Below are positions 1 to 6,073 of a DNA stretch of 9,029 nucleotides, piece by piece (position 1 is the stretch's first letter; each line of letters starts with the position of its first letter). The stretch is from Deltaproteobacteria bacterium UBA5799 (GTDB lineage: Bacteria > Desulfobacterota > GWC2-55-46). The translations under genes were made by a program, and so were the position numbers. The notes under the pieces are model-generated. The model saw only the letters and a program-made list of their open reading frames with translations. It made no database searches and had not been told where the DNA came from. The stretch covers positions 1-9,029 of the forward strand of contig DIDN01000047.1 in assembly GCA_002418185.1 (NCBI GenBank). The letters run 5' to 3'.

Positions 1-22
1 CTATCCACTGAGCTACAGGCGC
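1..22 (-). tRNA. 5' end of a tRNA gene, Arg-like, cut by the window edge
   Basis: Read on the minus strand, the first 22 bases give a typical tRNA 5' half: a seven-base acceptor arm (GCGCCTG), the TA at positions 8 and 9, the D-stem GCTC and the D-loop AGTGGATAG. The anticodon, T-arm and 3' acceptor strand lie outside the window. The GCGCC(T/C)G acceptor followed by this D-arm is common in bacterial tRNA-Arg, so Arg is the best guess, but the identity cannot be fixed without the anticodon. A strong promoter lies just upstream on the same strand. An Arg tRNA would not be a queuosine substrate, so the nearness of queF is probably incidental. Confidence 0.85.
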
Positions 23-40
23 GTAAAACCGAATCTTTTG

Positions 41-69
41 AGAATACAAAAAGGGCGGCTTTTTGTCAA
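41..69 (-). promoter_or_regulatory. Sigma-70-type promoter of the tRNA gene
   Basis: On the minus strand there is a perfect -35 hexamer TTGACA (positions 69 to 64), a 17-base spacer, and a -10 hexamer TATTCT (46 to 41). Transcription would start near position 34, giving a 5' leader of about 11 bases before the tRNA. The spacer is occupied by an inverted repeat, 8 bp arms at 46-53 and 59-66 around a five-base loop, which reaches into the -35 box. Whether that repeat is a regulator site, a weak hairpin or chance cannot be told from sequence alone. Confidence 0.8.
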
Positions 70-202
70 GGCAAAATCCATTTCCTCGAAAACGTTCCCT
101 GAAAATGCGACAGGCAAGTCTTTTCGTCCCCGAGACCCCAGCCGGGAAACCTTGCCCGAAGCAGCAGCCGAAATGACCGCACTCTCATTAAGCACAAAAA
201 CA

Positions 203-235
203 GGGCGTTCTGTCAACCCATAAGAACGGGCGCCC
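203..235 (+). other. Imperfect hairpin in the queF leader region
   Basis: Between the tRNA promoter and queF (positions 70-323) I see no gene. The only clear structure is this inverted repeat: six exact pairs, CGTTCT at 206-211 against AGAACG at 223-228, closing an 11-base loop, extended by GGG (203-205) against CCC (233-235) with a four-base bulge. An A- and T-rich stretch follows, with Ts at 246-254. It could be a transcription attenuator or part of the queF leader. I tried to fit it to a class I preQ1 riboswitch and it does not have the expected stem and A-rich tail. No convincing -35/-10 pair for queF was found. Confidence 0.3.
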
Positions 236-323
236 TCAAAACGACTTTATTTTTCCCGGGATTTTGCTAATATGGATGCATAAGCCCGCCTCGCGAGGGG
301 TTCAGGACGAAAGGCCGCAAAGA

Positions 324-692
324 ATGACGGACAAGAAATACGGCGCAAAGGCCATAGAGGAAGCGAAGCTGGAGGCCTGGGACAACGCCAACCCGGACAG
401 GGACTATACGATAGAGATAAGCTACCCTGAGTTCACCTGCGTGTGCCCGCGCTCCGGATACCCAGACTTCGCCACGATAAACATAGCCTATGTGCCGGAC
501 GGCAAGGTAGTCGAGCTCAAGTCGCTGAAGCTCTATTTGAACTCCTTCCGCGACAGGGCCATCTCCCACGAGGCCGCAACAAACCTCGTCTTCGACGACT
601 TGAAAAAACTGCTCTCCCCCAGGAAGCTCGACGTAGTCGCCGACTTCAATGTGCGCGGGAACGTAAAGACGGTCGTGAAGGTGAGCCTTTAG
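324..692 (+). CDS. queF: NADPH-dependent 7-cyano-7-deazaguanine (preQ0) reductase
   Basis: QueF reduces the nitrile of preQ0 to the aminomethyl group of preQ1 with two NADPH, the last step of queuosine precursor synthesis before insertion into tRNA; it is cytoplasmic. The 122-residue protein is the short, single-domain (unimodular, YkvM-type) form. The signature is clear: PEFTCVCP at 35-42 with the nucleophilic Cys at 41 by alignment to the family (FTSLCP in Bacillus), catalytic Asp48 in SGYPDFA, substrate-binding Glu64 followed by KSLKLY (66-71), and His82-Glu83. I chose ATG 324, preceded by GAAAGG with a nine-base spacer, because the protein then begins like other members. The frame stays open upstream to TTG 264 and ATG 276, but that extension lacks a ribosome site and has no family counterpart. 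It stands alone on this strand with no other queuosine gene beside it. Confidence 0.95.
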   Translation: MTDKKYGAKAIEEAKLEAWDNANPDRDYTIEISYPEFTCVCPRSGYPDFATINIAYVPDGKVVELKSLKLYLNSFRDRAISHEAATNLVFDDLKKLLSPRKLDVVADFNVRGNVKTVVKVSL

Positions 693-750
693 GAAGCACT
701 GCAAGCCGATTTAGCCCCGCTTCAATCCCAAACGACAAGCTGGAATGCAT

Positions 751-786
751 GAGATCGCTTCGGGACCAGTGTCCCTCGCGATGACG
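751..786. repeat. REP-like imperfect palindrome
   Basis: In the gap after queF, ATCGC (754-758) pairs with GCGAT (778-782), and inside it GGGAC (762-766) pairs with GTCCC (771-775) around a four-base loop. The outer flanks (GAG before, GACG after) fit a repeat I know from many environmental bacterial genomes, with the general form CGTCATTGCGAG, a variable middle, then GAAGCAATCTC. This copy has GCGAT where the common form has GCAAT, with the matching change on the other arm, so the pairing is kept. The family link is from memory; only a search of the rest of the genome would show its copy number. Confidence 0.55.
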
Positions 787-850
787 ACACGAGAAAGAAT
801 GGCGCGAACAGCGCTCACCCCGTATCCCTCGCCCCCTCGGAATGGCAACG

Positions 851-868
851 AAAAAAGAGTTCTTTTTT
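851..868. repeat. A/T-rich perfect inverted repeat
   Basis: AAAAAAGA (851-858) and TCTTTTTT (861-868) are exact reverse complements separated by two bases. As a hairpin it would fold with a four-base loop and a weak A-T stem. It lies about 75 bases downstream of the cobD stop codon on the minus strand and may take part in ending that transcript together with the neighbouring hairpin, but it is not a canonical terminator because the GC-rich stem and the T-run belong to separate repeats. Confidence 0.4.
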
Positions 869-884
869 GAAATCTAATCTCCCC

Positions 885-912
885 TGGCCCCTCTTAAGAA
901 AAGAGGGGACCA
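885..912. repeat. GC-rich hairpin downstream of cobD
   Basis: CCCCTCTT (888-895) and AAGAGGGG (901-908) form a perfect 8 bp stem with a five-base loop, and TGG/CCA (885-887 and 910-912) can extend it past one bulged A. It lies 33 bases beyond the cobD stop on the minus strand, the right place for a 3' end of the long minus-strand transcript, and could also face queF transcription from the other side. No T-tract directly follows on either strand, so I call it a hairpin and not a proven rho-independent terminator. Such short hairpins are often dispersed repeats in this type of genome. Confidence 0.45.
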
Positions 913-941
913 AAGACTCTCTTACGTAATGAAAAGACTTC

Positions 942-2066
942 TCACGTTGTCCGTTCGCCCCTCTTTCTTTTATCCACCTTTTTTGCGCGGCTATGTCCGA
1001 GCGCCTCTCTAAGGCAATCGACGAGGAGCAGGTTACTCTCTTTCCCGAGCACAGCCACCCTGAAAAATCCCGGGCCGAGTCCCGTAAAGGCGCTCAAGTC
1101 ACGTATGAGGATCCCTTTTTGAAGGAGCCTTGAAGCCAGCGCCCCTGCATCGAGGCGCGGCCCCGACATCCTTACCATCAGGTAGTTGGCAGACGACGGG
1201 AAAGGCGTGAGCCCCTTTACGGACGCAATGCCTTCCGAGAGCGCGTCCCTTTCGATCGAAAGCCATTCTGCCGTCCGCTCCCTGTATCGCCCGTCCGAGA
1301 GGCAGGCGGCCCCTGCGACCATCGAGAGCGTATTCACCGACCAGGGAGGCTTGAGCCTTTCAAGCCTCGAAAGGAGCTTCCTTTCAGCCACGGCGTACCC
1401 GAGCCTCAGGCCCGCGAGCGCGTAGAACTTGGTCATGGAACGGAGCACAATCGCTCCGCCAGCCCTTGCCGCCTCTCCAATGACGCTGCCGCCCGAGAAG
1501 TCTATGAAGGCTTCGTCAAGGACTGCCGTTGCTCCGCTTGAGCGCGCGAGCCCCAAAAACGCGATCGCATCCTCTTCGGAATAGAGTACGCCCGTCGGGT
1601 TCGCGGGGTTTGCCATGAAGACCAGGCCGAAGCCCTTTGAGAGCTTTTTTTCGAGCTTCTTGAGGTCGAGCCTGAACCCGTCCTCCTTATCAAGGGCAAG
1701 GCTCTCGGCCTTCCACCCTGCAATTGCGAGGGCCTTTTTGTATTCGCTGAAGGCTGGCTCAATGATGAGCGCCCTCCCCGGCTTCATGATTCCGGGGATG
1801 AGGTATATAAGCTCGGTCGAGCCGTTTGCCGGGAGGATATTGTCCGAAGATATGCCGTGGTGAAGTGCGAGCGCCTCCCTGAGCGCGCCAGCAGAAGGGT
1901 CAGGGTAGGGGGGAACGAGCCTGAGCCCTTCCTCCATCGCCCTTACGGCCGCCTGAGGCGGGCCGAGCGGGTTTATGCTCGCGCTGAAATCGATTATCTC
2001 ATCAAGCGGCTTTGAGATCTCTCTCGCAGCCTTCCAGATGTCTCCACCGTGCATGTCCTTTGCCAA
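942..2066 (-). CDS. cobD: L-threonine-O-3-phosphate decarboxylase (cobalamin synthesis)
   Basis: This fold-type I PLP enzyme decarboxylates threonine phosphate to (R)-1-amino-2-propanol O-2-phosphate, the linker that CbiB attaches to cobyric acid. Visible features (numbering from the TTG): the family N-terminus HGGDI (6-10), FSASINPLG (27-35), NGSTELIY (81-88), NPANPTG (153-159), DEAFIDF (184-190) with Asp184 expected to hold the PLP ring nitrogen, the Schiff-base Lys213 in SMTKFYALAGLRLGY, and the carboxylate-binding Arg336 in FFRVAV. Length (374) is close to the usual 360 or so; the surplus is a basic tail after residue 358. The start is TTG at 2066, with GAGG (2079-2076) nine bases upstream; the next choice, ATG 2054, has its AAAGG only two bases away. 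Relatives such as histidinol-phosphate aminotransferase share the fold, but HGG...FSA and the flanking cobalamin genes favour CobD. It is last in the run, 145 bases after acdB. Confidence 0.92.
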   Translation of the reverse strand: MAKDMHGGDIWKAAREISKPLDEIIDFSASINPLGPPQAAVRAMEEGLRLVPPYPDPSAGALREALALHHGISSDNILPANGSTELIYLIPGIMKPGRALIIEPAFSEYKKALAIAGWKAESLALDKEDGFRLDLKKLEKKLSKGFGLVFMANPANPTGVLYSEEDAIAFLGLARSSGATAVLDEAFIDFSGGSVIGEAARAGGAIVLRSMTKFYALAGLRLGYAVAERKLLSRLERLKPPWSVNTLSMVAGAACLSDGRYRERTAEWLSIERDALSEGIASVKGLTPFPSSANYLMVRMSGPRLDAGALASRLLQKGILIRDLSAFTGLGPGFFRVAVLGKESNLLLVDCLREALGHSRAKKVDKRKRGERTT

Positions 2067-2211
2067 CGAACCAGACCTCGAACATATTTTTCAAGATGAC
2101 CGGGAATACCGCCCTTTGCCGCTTCTGCGGCTTCGATTATGAATGCATATTGTACGCCGGAGTGTCCAATTCTGAAGACGACGCCTTGAAGCGGGCTTTT
2201 TGAGAGGCCTG
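2067..2211. other. 145-base spacer between acdB and cobD
   Basis: This is the longest gap in the minus-strand run, and parts of it, such as positions 2081-2096, are clearly richer in A and T than the neighbouring genes. It holds a short hairpin, GCCGC (2118-2122) with GCGGC (2127-2131). One minus-strand frame reads open right through it, from about 2235 to inside the start of cobD, with plausible residues (for example IIEAAEAAKGG) but no usable start codon. The plus strand has a 35-codon frame from ATG 2096 with a CRFC...C pattern and no ribosome site. I recognise neither. No cobalamin riboswitch element was found. It may be a dispersed repeat, a decayed gene or an untranslated leader for cobD. 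Confidence 0.3.
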
Positions 2212-2916
2212 TTATCCAAGCACTGCCCTGGCGTCAACGGCCAGGGCCCCTCTCTCATACACCACAAGGGGGTTTATCTCAAGCTCTTTTATGGCGCTCA
2301 CCTCGTCCATTATCCTGCCGACCTTGATAATCGTTTCCGCTACGGCGTCCAGGTCCCTGGGTTTTCCGCCCCTGAAGCCGGTAAGGAGCGGAAAGCTCTT
2401 CACCTCGGATATCATCCCAAGCGCCTCCTCCCTCGAAACCGGGGCGAGCCTGAAGGATACGTCCTTCAAGAGCTCCACCGCCACCCCGCCGAGGCCGAAC
2501 ATCACGGCAGGGCCGAACTGCGCGTCCCTTATCCCGCCCACTATGACCTCCGTGCCCCTGCCTGCCATCTCCTCGACGATGAAGCCTTCTATAACCGCGG
2601 CCGGGGCCTCGTGAGCCGCGCTCAATACCATCCTCGACCAGCTCGCCTCAAGCTCCTTCGAGTCCTTTATCCCGAGGGCCACCCCTCCTATGTCGCTCTT
2701 ATGCAGCATGTCGGGCGAGACGAGCTTTAACGCGACCGGATAGCCTATGTCGGAAGCCGCCTCGAACGCGCCGGCCATGTCCTTCACCACCCTGTGCCTG
2801 GGTACAAGTATTGAGGCGAGGTTTATGACGGCCTTGGCCTCGGGCTCCACGAGCGCCTTTCTTCCCAGGCTCATGGCCTCTTTCACTATCTTCTCTATCG
2901 CGGCCTTTTCCGCCAT
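2212..2916 (-). CDS. acdB: ADP-forming acyl-CoA (acetyl-CoA) synthetase, beta subunit (ATP-grasp)
   Basis: The beta subunit of the NDP-forming acyl-CoA synthetase supplies the nucleotide site, passing phosphate between the alpha-subunit histidine and ADP so that acyl-CoA hydrolysis yields ATP, or the reverse. The 234 residues match the stand-alone ACD beta chain (about 232 in Pyrococcus). Visible: the ATP-grasp lid KLVSPDMLHKSDIGGV (64-79), in which His72 matches the second phospho-histidine described for the archaeal enzyme (His71 beta); the VEEMAGRGTEVIVGG stretch (114-128); FGLGGVAVELLKD (140-152); and the metal-binding ELEINPLVV (211-219). The ATG shares one base with the alpha-subunit stop (TGATG), and GGAGG lies five bases upstream inside the end of that gene, so the two are translationally coupled. 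The acid used (acetate, propionate, aryl acid) cannot be read from sequence, so the symbol is by family only. Confidence 0.9.
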   Translation of the reverse strand: MAEKAAIEKIVKEAMSLGRKALVEPEAKAVINLASILVPRHRVVKDMAGAFEAASDIGYPVALKLVSPDMLHKSDIGGVALGIKDSKELEASWSRMVLSAAHEAPAAVIEGFIVEEMAGRGTEVIVGGIRDAQFGPAVMFGLGGVAVELLKDVSFRLAPVSREEALGMISEVKSFPLLTGFRGGKPRDLDAVAETIIKVGRIMDEVSAIKELEINPLVVYERGALAVDARAVLG

Positions 2917-4292
2917 CAGCGCCTCCGCCTTCCCCCTGCGAGGACGGCCGCAGCGCGCACCGCCCCTTCCGGGGTCGTAAAGACCGGGAGCCCAGCCTCT
3001 CTGAAGAGCCTGAGCCGCGACCTCGAATACTCTCCCCCCGGCGTGCAGACGATAATGGGCTTCTCGGAAAAACCCGGCTTCTGTGCGAGCATCCCGGGAA
3101 GGCTGTCGGTAAGGGCCGGCGGGCCCCAGAGCGCGGCGACTATGGCGATGTCGTAATGCCCGCCTGACATGGTCTTCTGCACCGACATGGCGAAGGACTC
3201 GTCGGTGGCGCTCCCGGTAAGGTCAAGCGGGTTCGATATGGAGAAGTAGGGCGGGAAAACGGCCCTGAGCTCTTTTTCGAGCTCATCCGGGAGCGGCGCG
3301 GCCTCGAGCCCCAGCGCGTGGCAGGCGTCGGCAATGCCCACGCCCATGCCGCCGCCGTCGGTTATTATCATGACCCTTTTGCCTCCGGCCCTCCCCTGGA
3401 GCCCGAAGGCCTTGCAGGCGGCCTGGAACTCCTCGTAGCCGTCAAGCTCGGTAACGCCGGCCTTCCTGAAGGCGGCCCTGTATATCTCGTACCTTCCCGC
3501 GATCGCTCCGGTGTGGGAGCGGGCAGCGGCGGCTCCGGCGCCGAACTTCCCGACCTTCACGGCCATGACCGGCTTTTCCGAGGAGCACCGGGATGCGGCC
3601 TCGACGAACCTCCTGCCGTCCGCCACGGATTCCATGTAAATGACGACGGCGCTGGTCTCCGGGTCGGAGGCAAGGAACTCGAGGCAGTCTGACTCGTTGA
3701 CGTCGACGGCGTTCCCGTAGCTTACTATCCTGGCAACGCCGATGCCTTCCGCGGCGAGCTCGTCCATTGCTACCGCGGCGAACGAGCCGCTCTGGGAAAG
3801 GATGGAGAGGCCGCCCCTGCCCGGCCTGCCCGCCCTGTCGACGGGTATGAAGAAGGTATCCACCTTCGAGACCGCGTCATAGATGCCCAGGCAGTTGGGC
3901 CCGATTACGCGCACCCCGGCCTTTCGCGCCGTGTCCAGGACCTCCTTTTCAAGGAGCTTTCCCCTTTCACCGGCCTCGCCGAAGCCGCCGCTCACGATTA
4001 CCGCCCCCCGGACCTTGCCTTCCGCGCGTTTCAACGCGCCGGGTACGAGCCCGGCGGGTATGGCGAAGACGGCGATGTCTATCACCTCCGGCGACTCTTC
4101 GAGAGATGGCAGGCATTCGAGCCCCATTACAGAGGCCTGACCCGGGTTCACGGGGACCAGTCTCTTCCCGAAGCCCGCGCCGGCGAGGTTCCCGAGTATT
4201 ATATTCGATATCTTCCCCGGCTCGGGCGAGGCGCCTACAACCGCCACGCTTTCCGGCTTGAAGAAGAACGATATGTCCCCGCCGCCAGTCAT
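2916..4292 (-). CDS. acdA: ADP-forming acyl-CoA (acetyl-CoA) synthetase, alpha subunit
   Basis: The alpha chain binds CoA and carries the active-site histidine phosphorylated during acyl-CoA + ADP + Pi to acid + ATP + CoA. Domains in order: a CoA-binding Rossmann domain at about 10-140 (VAVVGASPEPGKIS at 16-29, GPNCLGIY at 131-138), a first succinyl-CoA-synthetase-like domain from about 160 (ILSQSGS, 164-170) with the phospho-acceptor His260 in ARSHTGAIAGRYEIY (matching His257 alpha in Pyrococcus), and a second such domain from about 305 (MIITDGGGMGVG). Length 458 fits an alpha subunit; the larger fused enzymes have about 700 residues. It ends in four arginines that overlap the ribosome site of acdB. 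It starts 21 bases after dodecin with only a weak ribosome site (GAGGGGG about 13 bases upstream), which suggests coupling to the gene before it. Confidence 0.93.
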   Translation of the reverse strand: MTGGGDISFFFKPESVAVVGASPEPGKISNIILGNLAGAGFGKRLVPVNPGQASVMGLECLPSLEESPEVIDIAVFAIPAGLVPGALKRAEGKVRGAVIVSGGFGEAGERGKLLEKEVLDTARKAGVRVIGPNCLGIYDAVSKVDTFFIPVDRAGRPGRGGLSILSQSGSFAAVAMDELAAEGIGVARIVSYGNAVDVNESDCLEFLASDPETSAVVIYMESVADGRRFVEAASRCSSEKPVMAVKVGKFGAGAAAARSHTGAIAGRYEIYRAAFRKAGVTELDGYEEFQAACKAFGLQGRAGGKRVMIITDGGGMGVGIADACHALGLEAAPLPDELEKELRAVFPPYFSISNPLDLTGSATDESFAMSVQKTMSGGHYDIAIVAALWGPPALTDSLPGMLAQKPGFSEKPIIVCTPGGEYSRSRLRLFREAGLPVFTTPEGAVRAAAVLAGGRRRR

Positions 4293-4313
4293 CCCGTACG
4301 GCCTGCCCCCTCT

Positions 4314-4520
4314 TTAGTGGTCGAGCTTGAATGCCACCTTTACCACAGCCTGGAACTCGGCTATCTTGTCTTCGGATATCCTGCCGTGCTGCTCGACCAC
4401 CTCGAACCACGCAAGGCCGTGCAGGGTCTTCGAGGCCTTCTCTATCGCGCTCGTAACCGCGTCCTCGAAGCTCTTGGACGAGACGCCGACAATCTCTATC
4501 TTCTTGTAGACCTTGTCCAT
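4314..4520 (-). CDS. Dodecin, small flavin-binding (possibly also CoA-binding) storage protein
   Basis: Dodecins form hollow twelve-subunit shells that bind flavins (FMN, riboflavin or lumichrome) in stacked pairs and, in some bacterial members, coenzyme A. The role is usually taken as storage or buffering in the cytoplasm. All 68 residues fit the family: an N-terminal strand YKKIEIVGVS (5-14), the helix SFEDAVTSAIEKASKT (17-32), the stacking Trp38 in GLAWFEV, a central strand pair, and EFQAVVKVAFKL (55-66) with the flavin-contacting Gln57. Length is the usual 65-75. AGGAGG lies four bases before the ATG, one of the strongest ribosome sites in the window, in keeping with a protein needed in many copies. 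It is followed after 21 bases by the alpha subunit of a CoA-dependent synthetase, which makes a CoA-related role worth considering, though this is inference. Confidence 0.93.
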   Translation of the reverse strand: MDKVYKKIEIVGVSSKSFEDAVTSAIEKASKTLHGLAWFEVVEQHGRISEDKIAEFQAVVKVAFKLDH

Positions 4521-4524
4521 GTCG

Positions 4525-4530
4525 CCTCCT
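4525..4530 (-). promoter_or_regulatory. Strong Shine-Dalgarno site for dodecin
   Basis: On the minus strand a full AGGAGG sits four bases before ATG 4520. It fixes the start of this very short gene and implies efficient translation compared with the weak sites of cobQ and acdA in the same run. Confidence 0.75.
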
Positions 4531-4567
4531 GTTGATGTTTTTTCAGCAGGTCTTACGGCGCGGCTGT

Positions 4568-5038
4568 TTACAGCCTGAGGCTCCTTGAAATAAGGAACAC
4601 GAGGACGATGCCGGCTGACATGACCACCAGGTTCAGGGCGAAGCTCGTCCTGTGCACGCTCCTGAATTCACCACCGAGCTCTTCGAGCCTCTGCGGGTCC
4701 TCCACCACCTTCATCTGGGCCTTTATCGCCTGGGCCTCGGGAGCAACGACAAGCCCGGAGTAGAAGGTGAGCGCAGTCATGAGGGCGAGGACGAGAATCC
4801 GGGCCATTGGGAAGACCTTCTCGATAAAGGACATGGCGATGAGCGATGCAAGGGAAAGTATCGCCGCGACATAGCCGATGCCCCAGTACCTGGGGAATAT
4901 GTGAGATACTACTTCGCCTGCCAGCTCCCTGGGCAGCGCCCTGAATATGCTCGGGGTGACGAAGAGCGTATAGAAGATTATCATCCCCACCCATGTCACG
5001 ACGCTCATGAGGAAGATGAACCGGAGCGCGTTAAGCAT
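4568..5038 (-). CDS. DUF4149 (TMEM205-like) integral membrane protein
   Basis: A 156-residue membrane protein with four predicted hydrophobic helices at about 5-29, 52-71, 79-98 and 132-151, joined by a polar loop (about 101-130) rich in charged residues. The pattern matches the DUF4149/TMEM205-like family: WVGMIIFYTLFVTPSIF near the start, FPRYWGIGY in the first loop, FYSGLVVAPEAQAIK after helix 3, and RSVHRTSFALNL before helix 4. No biochemical function is established that I can state with confidence. The ATG at 5038 has AAGGAG (5048-5043) four bases upstream. It begins 36 bases after the cbiB stop and ends 47 bases before dodecin, so it is probably cotranscribed with both. The family is frequently found beside unrelated housekeeping genes, so a role in cobalamin work should not be assumed from position. 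Confidence 0.8.
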   Translation of the reverse strand: MLNALRFIFLMSVVTWVGMIIFYTLFVTPSIFRALPRELAGEVVSHIFPRYWGIGYVAAILSLASLIAMSFIEKVFPMARILVLALMTALTFYSGLVVAPEAQAIKAQMKVVEDPQRLEELGGEFRSVHRTSFALNLVVMSAGIVLVFLISRSLRL

Positions 5039-5074
5039 CGGTCTCCTTTTTTTGCCCGCGAAAGCGGTCGAGAA

Positions 5075-6073
5075 TCATCCGCAAAAGAGCATTACACCCA
5101 TTGCGGCCACGGCCATGATGAGGCCGGCGGCCCGCATCATCTTTACCGAGGCTGTAACCGTTCCGGTGTCGAAGCCCCTCTCATGGTCGCCGATCCAGGG
5201 CTTTTCCGAGAATACGCCGCCGTAGAACGACCCTCCGCCGAGCTTCACTCCCAGCGCCCCTGCCATCGCGGCCTCCGGCACGCCGGAATTCGGGCTCGTG
5301 TGGTTCCGCCCGTCTCTCGCCAGTATGGCCGCGGACTTCATCCAATTATATCCTAAAATGAAAGAGGCTGTGACGATGAGCGCGCCCGAGAGCCTCGCGG
5401 GCACGAAATTCGCCGCATCGTCCATCCTCGCCGAAAACCAGCCGAAGTCCCTGTACCTATCGTTCCGGTAGCCCACCATGGAATCGAGCGTATTGACGGC
5501 CTTATAGGCCAGCATCAGAGCCGGGCCGCCGAGCAAGAGGAAAAAGAGCGGGGCTATTACGCCGTCGGAGGTGTTCTCGGCAACTGTCTCGACAGCGGCC
5601 TTCAGGACCTCTTCCTCCTTGAGATTTCCGGTATCCCTGCCGACAATGCGGCCAAGCCGCTTCCTCCCCTCGTCCAGCCCCTGCCCGAGCGCGCCTACGA
5701 CCGCCAGCGCCTCGTCCCCGAGAGATTTGATGGATAGCCCGGCCCATATCAGGAAGACCGAGAGCACAAAGGAAAGCGCGGTCGAATACAAGCTCGAATA
5801 ATGGATGGCAAGGGCCGCCGCCGCGTACGTGCCTCCGGCTACGAATATCCAGAGGAGCACACCGCCGAGCCTCTCCCACCCGCTCCCCTGCGGCAGGGCC
5901 TTTCTTATTGCGGGCTCAAGAAAGGCCGCAAGCCTTCCGATCCACCTTACCGGGTGAGGGGCCCTCTCCGGGTCGCCTGCCATGAGGTCGATAACAAGGG
6001 CCGCGAGGAGCGCGAGGGCCGAAAGGGGTACGGCACCCAGCGCGCCTTCAAGCGCAGCTTGAACGCCGGTCAT
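5075..6073 (-). CDS. cbiB: Adenosylcobinamide-phosphate synthase (cobalamin synthesis membrane protein)
   Basis: CbiB, called CobD in the aerobic-pathway naming, joins adenosylcobyric acid with aminopropanol phosphate in an ATP-dependent reaction at the inner membrane. The 332-residue protein has several hydrophobic segments (about 16-32, 70-90, 97-115, 172-190, 229-243, 313-331) and the family motifs GDP (33-35), HPVRWIG (40-46), GRDT (145-148), ETVAENTSDG (162-171), KAVNTLDSMVGY (191-202) and RDGRNHTSPNSGVPEAAMAG (253-272), the last being the family hallmark. Length is normal (about 310-330). I take ATG 6073, which overlaps the cobQ stop by four bases (ATGA) and so is likely translated by coupling; the same frame is open much further upstream but that part is only a GC-rich shadow over cobQ. 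It receives the products of cobQ and cobD, both in this window. Confidence 0.95.
   Translation of the reverse strand: MTGVQAALEGALGAVPLSALALLAALVIDLMAGDPERAPHPVRWIGRLAAFLEPAIRKALPQGSGWERLGGVLLWIFVAGGTYAAAALAIHYSSLYSTALSFVLSVFLIWAGLSIKSLGDEALAVVGALGQGLDEGRKRLGRIVGRDTGNLKEEEVLKAAVETVAENTSDGVIAPLFFLLLGGPALMLAYKAVNTLDSMVGYRNDRYRDFGWFSARMDDAANFVPARLSGALIVTASFILGYNWMKSAAILARDGRNHTSPNSGVPEAAMAGALGVKLGGGSFYGGVFSEKPWIGDHERGFDTGTVTASVKMMRAAGLIMAVAAMGVMLFCG

Noticed and set aside
13..216. Minus-strand open frame over the tRNA promoter region
   Set aside because: It overlaps the tRNA gene and its promoter and resembles no known protein.
203..260. Class I preQ1 riboswitch ahead of queF
   Set aside because: A GGG...CCC pairing near a hairpin is tempting given the gene, but the five-base P1 stem, conserved loop and A-rich tail are not there.
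2096..2203. A 35-codon plus-strand gene with CRFC...C
   Set aside because: No ribosome site, no recognised family, and it sits opposite another equally open frame; kept only as part of the spacer finding.
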